21,100 nt of DNA from JBBSDV01 sp038240335. GTDB taxonomy: Bacteria > Chloroflexota > Dehalococcoidia > DSTF01 > JACRBR01. Location: positions 1-21,100 of the forward strand of contig JBBSDV010000027.1 in NCBI GenBank assembly GCA_038240335.1, given 5' to 3'. The notes below the pieces were generated by a model, which was not told the origin of the DNA, ran no database searches, and was given only the letters and a program-made list of their open reading frames with translations. Of the stretch, positions 12,966-19,434 are shown one piece after another; position 1 is the first letter of the stretch, and each line of letters opens with the position of its first letter. Both the position numbers and the translations under genes were made by a program.

Positions 12966-15900
12966 GTGGGTATTGATGTGAACGTTCCGCTCGACAAGCC
13001 CGACGACGAACGGGTTGCCTCTAGCACCGGCTTCGCTGCCACGATCGATGGCGCAACGATGCAAGCCGCCAGCGCGCAATCCTCGAGAACCGTCCCATAT
13101 AGCGGCATGCCCGCCGCGAGCGGTCTCTACGACCCTAAATACGAGCACGACGCGTGCGGCGTTGGATTCGTCGTCGATATAACCGGAACTAAGCGCCGCA
13201 GCATCGTCGAAACGGCTCTAGGGGCATTGTGCCGGCTCGACCACCGCGGCGCGTCTGGCGCAGAGGTCAACACGGGCGACGGCGCCGGCATTCTCATCCA
13301 GATTCCCGACGCGTTCCTGCGCGCCGTGACGCCCTTCTCGCTGCCGCCTGTCGGCGCGTATGGTGTCGGGCTCGCGTTCCTCCCGGAGGACACGGCTGCC
13401 GCTGAGAAGGCGCGCGCCGCTGTCGAGGACCTTGCCGAACAGCAGGCGTTGCACGTCGTCGGATGGCGCCGCGTTCCCGTCGACGCGTCGACGATCGGGC
13501 CCACCGCACGTTCCGTCATGCCCAGCTTCTGGCACTGCTTCATCACAGACCCCGCGGGCGCGACTGGCATCGCGCTGGACCGCAAGCTCTTCGTCCTGCG
13601 CAAGCGGACCGAGCACGAGATCTCGGCCGATCACGCCGTCTATTTCCCGTCGCTCTCAAGCCGCACCCTCGTGTACAAGGGCATGCTCACGACGCCGCAA
13701 CTCGAGGAATTCTTTCCCGATTTGTGTGATGGCCGCGTCGAGTCCGCGCTGGCGTTAGTACACAGCCGCTTCTCGACCAACACGTTCCCGTCCTGGCCGC
13801 TCGCCCATCCGTATCGATACGTCGCCCACAACGGCGAGATAAACACGGTACAGGGGAATGGCAACTGGATGCGTGCGCGTTCCGCTCAGATCTCGACGCC
13901 CTTTATCCCTGACCTCGAGCGCGCCTTCCCGATCATCACAGACGGCTCGTCCGACACGATGAAGTTCGATGAGTGCCTGGAGCTTCTGCACCTCGGCGGC
14001 CGCTCGCTCGCGCATAGCGTGCTCATGATGATCCCGGAGGCGTGGGAGAACCACGCGACGATGCCCGCGGCCAAGCGTGCCTTCTACCGCTACCACGCAT
14101 CCCTGATGGAGCCGTGGGATGGACCGGCCTCCATCGCCTTCACGGACGGCACCGTGATTGGCGCCGTGCTGGACCGCAATGGCTTGCGGCCCAGCCGTTA
14201 CTGGGTCACCGATGACAACCGCGTGATCATGGCGAGCGAGTCCGGCGTGGTCGACATCGATCCCGCGCGCGTCATCAAGAAGGGACGTCTGCAACCCGGG
14301 AAGATGTTCCTCGTCGATACATCGCTCGGCCGCATCGTCGAGGACGAAGAGATCAAAGCGACGCTCGCGGCGGAGCACCCCTACGAGCAGTGGTGCGATC
14401 AGGGCCTCGTCCACCTCAGCGACCTGCCTGATCGCCAGCACAAGGTGTCGTCGCACCAGTCTGTGTTGCGCCGTCAGATGACGTTCGGCTACACACACGA
14501 AGAGCTGAAGTTGCTCGTCGCGCCCATGGCCCGCATCGGCAACGAAGCAGTCGGCTCAATGGGCACGGATACGCCCGTTGCCGTGCTCTCCGACCGTTCG
14601 CGGCTCTTGTTCGATTACTTCCAGCAGATTTTCGCCCAGGTCACGAATCCGCCGCTCGATGCCATCCGTGAAGAGCTCGTGACGTCACTCGCCTCGACGA
14701 TTGGCGCAGAAGGCAACCTGCTCGACGCCCAGCCCGATGCCTGTCACCAGATCGCGTTGCCGTTCCCGATCCTCGATAACGACGAACTCGCCAAGCTGAT
14801 TCACATCAACGACGACGGCGATCGGCCCGAGTTCGCCGCGCGCGTCATCGCCGGCTATTATCGCGTTGCCGGCGGCGGCGCTGCACTGCGCGACGCGCTC
14901 GATCGCGTACGTGCCGAAGCGTCGTCCGCGGTCGATGAGGGCGTGCGCATCATCGTCTTATCGGATCGCGATTCCGGTCCAGACCTCGCGCCAATTCCGT
15001 CGTTGCTATTCGTTTCCGCCGTGCACCACCACCTGATCCGCGTCGGCAAGCGCACGAAGGTCGGATTGGTGATGGAGACCGGCGATGCCCGCGAAGTGCA
15101 CCACATGGCGTTGCTCGTCGGTTATGGCGCAGGCGCCATCAACCCGTATCTCGCGTTCGAATCGGTCGAGGATCTCATCGCCCAGCGTCTCCATGGACTC
15201 GGCGAGATGGATCCACACCACGCGATCAAGAACTACGTAAAGGCGGCGGGCAAGGGCGTGCTGAAGGTGATGTCGAAGATGGGCATCTCGGCCGTCGCGT
15301 CGTATCGCGGCGCCCAGGTATTCGAGGCGATCGGCCTCGGCCATGAGCTCATCGACGAGTACTTTACCGGCACCACGTCGCGCCTCGGCGGCATCGGGCT
15401 CGACGAGATCGCCGAAGAGGTCGCGCGTCGCCACAAGCACGCCTACATGCCCCGCCCTGCGGAAGTCGCCCACCGCGATCTCGAATTCGGCGGCGAGTAT
15501 CAATGGCGGCGCGAGGGCGAGTACCACCTGTTCAATCCGGACACCGTGTTCAAGCTCCAGCACGCGACGCGCGCGAAGCGATACGACATCTTCAAGGAGT
15601 ACACGCATCTCGTCGACGACCAGTCGAAGCGGCTCGCGACGCTGCGTGGACTATTCACCTTTCGAGAGGGCGCGCGCCCGCCGGTGCCGATCGACGAAGT
15701 CGAACCGGCGACCGAGATCCTGAAGCGCTTTGCCACGGGCGCGATGTCGTACGGATCGATCTCGAAGGAAGTGCACGAGACGATCGCAGTGGCGATGAAC
15801 CGCATCGGCGCGAAGTCGAACACGGGCGAGGGTGGCGAAGACGCCGACCGCTACGTGCGCGATCCGAACGGCGATCTGCGCCGGTCGGCGGTGCATCAGG

Positions 15901-17657
15901 TCGCCTCCGGCCGCTTCGGCGTCACGTCTGAGTACCTGGTCAACGCCACCGACCTCCAGATCAAGATGGCGCAGGGCGCGAAGCCCGGCGAGGGCGGCCA
16001 GCTGGCCGGGATCAAGGTCTACCCCTGGATCGCGAAAACCCGCTATTCAACCCCCGGCGTCGGCCTGATCAGCCCGCCGCCGCATCACGACATCTATTCG
16101 ATTGAAGACATCAAGCAGCTGATCCACGACCTGAAGAACGCCAACCCTGCCGCGCGCGTGCACGTGAAGCTCGTCGCGCAGGTCGGGGTCGGCACCGTCG
16201 CCGCCGGCGTCGCGAAGGCTCACAGCGACGTGGTTCTCATCTCCGGTCACGACGGCGGCACCGGCGCGTCGCCGCTGACGTCGATCAAGCACGCCGGCGC
16301 GCCATGGGAGCTCGGCCTTGCGGAGACGCAGCAGACCTTGATGAAAAACGGCCTCCGCGATCGCATCGTGGTCCAGGTCGACGGACAACTCAAGACGGGC
16401 CGCGATGTCGTCATCGGCGCCCTGCTCGGCGGCGAGGAGTTCGGTTTCGGCACGGCGCCGCTCGTCGTGAGCGGCTGCGTGATGATGCGCGTCTGCCATC
16501 TCGACACCTGCCCGGTCGGAATCGCGACCCAGAATCCGGAGCTGCGCAAGCGCTTCGCGGGCAAGCCGGAGTTCGTCGTCAACTTCTTCGAGTTCATCGC
16601 CGAGGAGGTGCGCGAGTACCTCGCCGCGCTCGGCTTCCGTTCGATCGCCGAGGCGATCGGGCACACCGAGGTGCTCGACGTGCGAGCGGCGATCGAGCAC
16701 TGGAAGGCCGACGGACTCGACCTGACACCGATTCTCGCCGAGGCCGAGAATCCGTACGAAAACCAAGATCGCTACTGCACGCGCGGTCAGGAACATGGAC
16801 TTGAATTCGCGCTCGATCGTCAGCTGATCGAGCAGTCTGCCGCAGCCCTCGAGAAAGGCAGTCCTGTCGCGATCGAAGCCGCCATCTGCAACACCAACCG
16901 CTCCGTCGGGACGATGCTCGGTTCGGAGGTGACGAACCGCTGGGGCGGCGGCGGCCTGCCGGACAATACGATCCGCATCCACCTGCGCGGCTCCGCCGGG
17001 CAGAGCTTCGGCGCATTCGTGCCGCGCGGCATCACGCTGCGACTCGAGGGCGACGCCAACGACTACACCGCCAAAGGCCTCTCGGGCGGCATCGTCATCG
17101 TCCATCCCGATCGCGATGCGATCTTCGCCGCCGAGAATAACGTCATCGCGGGCAACGTCGTTCTCTATGGCGCGACGTCGGGTGAGGCCTATCTCCGCGG
17201 CACGGTCGGCGAGCGGTTTTGCGTCCGCAACTCCGGCGCTACCGCCGTCGCTGAGGGTATCGGCGATCACGGCTGCGAGTACATGACAGGCGGTCGCGTC
17301 ATCGTCCTAGGTCCGACCGGGCGGAACTTCGGCGCCGGCATGTCGGGCGGCATCGCCTACGTTTACGATCCCGATCATCACTTTCCCGCCCTCGTCAACT
17401 ATGAGATGGTCGAGCTCGAGCCGCTTAACGCCGGCGATCGCGACTGGCTGCGAGCTACCGTCGAGCGCCATCGCGAGTTGACGGGCTCGAAGGTTGCTGA
17501 CCGGCTGCTCGCCCAGTGGGAAAGCGAGGTCGAATCCTTTCGCAAGGTGATGCCGCAGGACTTCAAGCGCGTCCTCGCTGTGATCGACGAGGCGAAGGCG
17601 GATGGCGCTTCCGAGGATGAGACGCTTAAGCGCGTCATGGCGGCCGCGCATGGGTGA
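12966..17657 (+). CDS. gltB: Glutamate synthase (GOGAT) large subunit
   Basis: GltB transfers the amide nitrogen of glutamine to 2-oxoglutarate. The nucleophile of the glutaminase domain is Cys64 in H-D-A-C-G-V-G-F, exposed after removal of a propeptide. Then come the central domain, the FMN-binding synthase domain (with G-E-G-G-Q-L-A-G-I-K-V and S-G-H-D-G-G-T-G-A-S-P) and the 3Fe-4S ligands Cys1171, Cys1177 and Cys1182 in CX5CX4C. The C-terminal G-x-x-G-G beta-helix domain carries repeated G-G-I-V-I, G-G-R-V-I and G-G-I-A-Y. Length is about 1563 aa, normal for the family. The start is uncertain: GTG 12966 lies 14 nt after the predicted transcript start; GTG 12978, ATG 13059 and ATG 13107 are alternatives, the last giving a 16-residue propeptide like many relatives. 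None has a Shine-Dalgarno. It overlaps gltD by 8 nt. Confidence 0.97.
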   Translation: MGIDVNVPLDKPDDERVASSTGFAATIDGATMQAASAQSSRTVPYSGMPAASGLYDPKYEHDACGVGFVVDITGTKRRSIVETALGALCRLDHRGASGAEVNTGDGAGILIQIPDAFLRAVTPFSLPPVGAYGVGLAFLPEDTAAAEKARAAVEDLAEQQALHVVGWRRVPVDASTIGPTARSVMPSFWHCFITDPAGATGIALDRKLFVLRKRTEHEISADHAVYFPSLSSRTLVYKGMLTTPQLEEFFPDLCDGRVESALALVHSRFSTNTFPSWPLAHPYRYVAHNGEINTVQGNGNWMRARSAQISTPFIPDLERAFPIITDGSSDTMKFDECLELLHLGGRSLAHSVLMMIPEAWENHATMPAAKRAFYRYHASLMEPWDGPASIAFTDGTVIGAVLDRNGLRPSRYWVTDDNRVIMASESGVVDIDPARVIKKGRLQPGKMFLVDTSLGRIVEDEEIKATLAAEHPYEQWCDQGLVHLSDLPDRQHKVSSHQSVLRRQMTFGYTHEELKLLVAPMARIGNEAVGSMGTDTPVAVLSDRSRLLFDYFQQIFAQVTNPPLDAIREELVTSLASTIGAEGNLLDAQPDACHQIALPFPILDNDELAKLIHINDDGDRPEFAARVIAGYYRVAGGGAALRDALDRVRAEASSAVDEGVRIIVLSDRDSGPDLAPIPSLLFVSAVHHHLIRVGKRTKVGLVMETGDAREVHHMALLVGYGAGAINPYLAFESVEDLIAQRLHGLGEMDPHHAIKNYVKAAGKGVLKVMSKMGISAVASYRGAQVFEAIGLGHELIDEYFTGTTSRLGGIGLDEIAEEVARRHKHAYMPRPAEVAHRDLEFGGEYQWRREGEYHLFNPDTVFKLQHATRAKRYDIFKEYTHLVDDQSKRLATLRGLFTFREGARPPVPIDEVEPATEILKRFATGAMSYGSISKEVHETIAVAMNRIGAKSNTGEGGEDADRYVRDPNGDLRRSAVHQVASGRFGVTSEYLVNATDLQIKMAQGAKPGEGGQLAGIKVYPWIAKTRYSTPGVGLISPPPHHDIYSIEDIKQLIHDLKNANPAARVHVKLVAQVGVGTVAAGVAKAHSDVVLISGHDGGTGASPLTSIKHAGAPWELGLAETQQTLMKNGLRDRIVVQVDGQLKTGRDVVIGALLGGEEFGFGTAPLVVSGCVMMRVCHLDTCPVGIATQNPELRKRFAGKPEFVVNFFEFIAEEVREYLAALGFRSIAEAIGHTEVLDVRAAIEHWKADGLDLTPILAEAENPYENQDRYCTRGQEHGLEFALDRQLIEQSAAALEKGSPVAIEAAICNTNRSVGTMLGSEVTNRWGGGGLPDNTIRIHLRGSAGQSFGAFVPRGITLRLEGDANDYTAKGLSGGIVIVHPDRDAIFAAENNVIAGNVVLYGATSGEAYLRGTVGERFCVRNSGATAVAEGIGDHGCEYMTGGRVIVLGPTGRNFGAGMSGGIAYVYDPDHHFPALVNYEMVELEPLNAGDRDWLRATVERHRELTGSKVADRLLAQWESEVESFRKVMPQDFKRVLAVIDEAKADGASEDETLKRVMAAAHG

Positions 17658-19098
17658 GACGACCGGCTTCCTGAAATGGGACCGCATCACCCCCACGCGT
17701 CGCCCAGTCTCCGTGCGTCTGCACGACTGGCAAGAGGTTTACGAGCCGATCGATCGCATAACGCTCAAGCAGCAGGCCGGCCGGTGCATGGATTGCGGCA
17801 TTCCCTTCTGCAACAACGGCTGCCCGCTCGGAAACCTCATCCCGGACTGGAACGATCTCGTCTACCGCGAGCACTGGCGCGAGGCGATCGATCGCTTGCA
17901 CGCGACCAACAACTTCCCCGAGTTCACTGGAAGACTTTGCCCGGCCCCCTGTGAGGCGTCGTGCGTGCTCGGAATCAATCAGGCGCCCGTCACCATCAAG
18001 CAGGTCGAGGTCGAGATTGTCGATCGTGCCTGGGCCGAAGGCTGGATCCAGCCCGTCATGCCCACGGTTCGCACGGGCAAGCGCGTCGCCGTCATTGGCT
18101 CCGGCCCCGCCGGTCTCGCCGCGGCGCAGCAGCTGACGCGCGCCGGTCACGACGTCGTGGTATTCGAGCGCGACGACCGCATCGGCGGCCTCCTCCGCTA
18201 CGGCATCCCCGAGTTCAAGATGGAGAAGCGCCACCTCGATCGCCGGCTCGAGCAGATGCGCGCCGAGGGCACGGAGTTTCGCGTCAAGGCTCATGTCGGC
18301 GTCGACGTGCCCGCATCGGAACTCGAGGGCTTCGACGCCACCGTGCTTGCCGGCGGCGCGACGTCCGCCCGCGACCTGCCGATTCCCGGCCGAGACCTCT
18401 GCGGCATTCACCAGGCGATGCAGTACCTGCCAATCGGCAACCGCGTGCAGCAGGGCGATCTCAAAGAGCCGACGATCACCGCCGCCGGAAAGCGCGTCGT
18501 GATCATCGGCGGCGGCGACACCGGCGCCGACTGTCTCGGAACGGCGCACCGGCAGGGTGCGCTCTCGGTACACCAATTCGAGATCCTGCCCCGCCCACCG
18601 GATCGTCGCGCGCCCACGAACCCGTGGCCAACCTGGTCGAATGTCTTCCGTGTGTCCTCCGCGCACGAAGAGGGCGGCGAGCGGATTTACAGCGTCAACA
18701 CCGAGCGCTTCGTCGGCGATGAGCACGGCAACGTCCGCGCGCTCGTCGCCCACGAGGTGGAGTTCGTCGCCGGCCGCTTCGAGAAGGTCGACGGCAGCGA
18801 TTTCGAGCTCCCGTGCGAGCTCGTCCTCCTGGCGATGGGCTTCGTCGGCCCCGAGCAGGAAGGCCTACTCAAGACCCTCGGCGTCGGCCTCGATGCGCGC
18901 GGAAACGTTGCCCGCGACAGTTCGTTCATGACAAGCGTCCCGGGCGTCTTCGCCTGTGGCGACATGGGACGCGGCCAGAGCCTGATCGTGTGGGCGATCG
19001 CCGAGGGGCGCGCCTGCGCGGCCGGTGTTGACCGCCACCTGGCCGGCGAGACCCAGCTCCCCACCCCCATCGAACCCACCGCCCGCCCCCTGCTGTAA
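17650..19098 (+). CDS. gltD: Glutamate synthase small subunit
   Basis: GltD supplies electrons from NADPH through FAD and 4Fe-4S clusters to GltB. The 482-residue product has N-terminal cluster cysteines Cys46, Cys49, Cys54, Cys58 and Cys97, Cys101, Cys105 (C-M-D-C-G-I-P-F-C and C-P-A-P-C-E-A-S-C), an FAD site V-A-V-I-G-S-G-P-A-G at about 146-155, a second nucleotide-binding G-G-G-D-T-G-A-D-C for NADPH, and the C-terminal F-A-C-G-D-M-G-R-G-Q-S family motif. ATG 17650 lies inside the last codons of gltB in another frame, so translation is coupled; the frame is open 16 codons further upstream but that part is inside gltB and unlike the family. It is the last gene of the operon. Confidence 0.97.
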   Translation: MGETTGFLKWDRITPTRRPVSVRLHDWQEVYEPIDRITLKQQAGRCMDCGIPFCNNGCPLGNLIPDWNDLVYREHWREAIDRLHATNNFPEFTGRLCPAPCEASCVLGINQAPVTIKQVEVEIVDRAWAEGWIQPVMPTVRTGKRVAVIGSGPAGLAAAQQLTRAGHDVVVFERDDRIGGLLRYGIPEFKMEKRHLDRRLEQMRAEGTEFRVKAHVGVDVPASELEGFDATVLAGGATSARDLPIPGRDLCGIHQAMQYLPIGNRVQQGDLKEPTITAAGKRVVIIGGGDTGADCLGTAHRQGALSVHQFEILPRPPDRRAPTNPWPTWSNVFRVSSAHEEGGERIYSVNTERFVGDEHGNVRALVAHEVEFVAGRFEKVDGSDFELPCELVLLAMGFVGPEQEGLLKTLGVGLDARGNVARDSSFMTSVPGVFACGDMGRGQSLIVWAIAEGRACAAGVDRHLAGETQLPTPIEPTARPLL

Positions 19099-19386
19099 AG
19101 CGATCTTCGGCCGGCCGCACGCCATGCGGTCCATCACGAGGATCTCGTGAGCGCGCGAGCGCAGCCGGATCCATCGCTCACCGAGCTATTCGGCACGGCA
19201 TCCGTGATGCCGTATCCGTCGAAGAAGTTTAGAACGTGGGCATCGGGATGCGATGAAGCGCGGATGATACGGTCAAGGAAAGATTCCGGCTGCTTGGGTA
19301 CCAAACGGGGAAACGCACGTACGGCCAGGATTGACGACGCCGACGGCACCCAACGGTGCGATGCGAGCTTGAGGATTATGAGCAGG
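19099..19386 (+). other. Gene-free stretch after gltD with three small hairpins
   Basis: No convincing gene is seen. Three inverted repeats occur: CCGCA/TGCGG (19115-19129), TCACGAG/CTCGTGA (19134-19140, 19144-19150, 3-nt loop) and ACGGCAT/ATGCCGT (19195-19201, 19207-19213). None has a T-run, so if gltD ends here it may be by a factor-dependent or weak site. A GTG-started frame at 19147 has a GAGGA before it but irregular codon use and runs through the terminator of the opposite gene; it was not accepted. Confidence 0.4.
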
Positions 19387-19426
19387 GTAAAGAAGGAGGG
19401 AGGGGGCGGCGCGTGCCGCCCCCTCC
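19387..19426 (-). terminator. Strong terminator of the repeat-protein gene
   Basis: A perfect 12-bp stem, GGAGGGGGCGGC (19399-19410) with GCCGCCCCCTCC (19415-19426), has a 4-nt loop. On the minus strand it starts 8 nt after the stop codon at 19435 and is followed by a pyrimidine run including CTTCTTT. The pairing is seen directly; the direction is chosen because the gene to its right ends there. Confidence 0.85.
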
Positions 19427-19434
19427 TGTTGCAC

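Noticed and set aside
16047..17270. 407-codon open frame on the minus strand opposite gltB
   Set aside because: Arg/Ala/Asp-rich shadow of a conserved gene in GC-rich DNA; no start signal and no family likeness.
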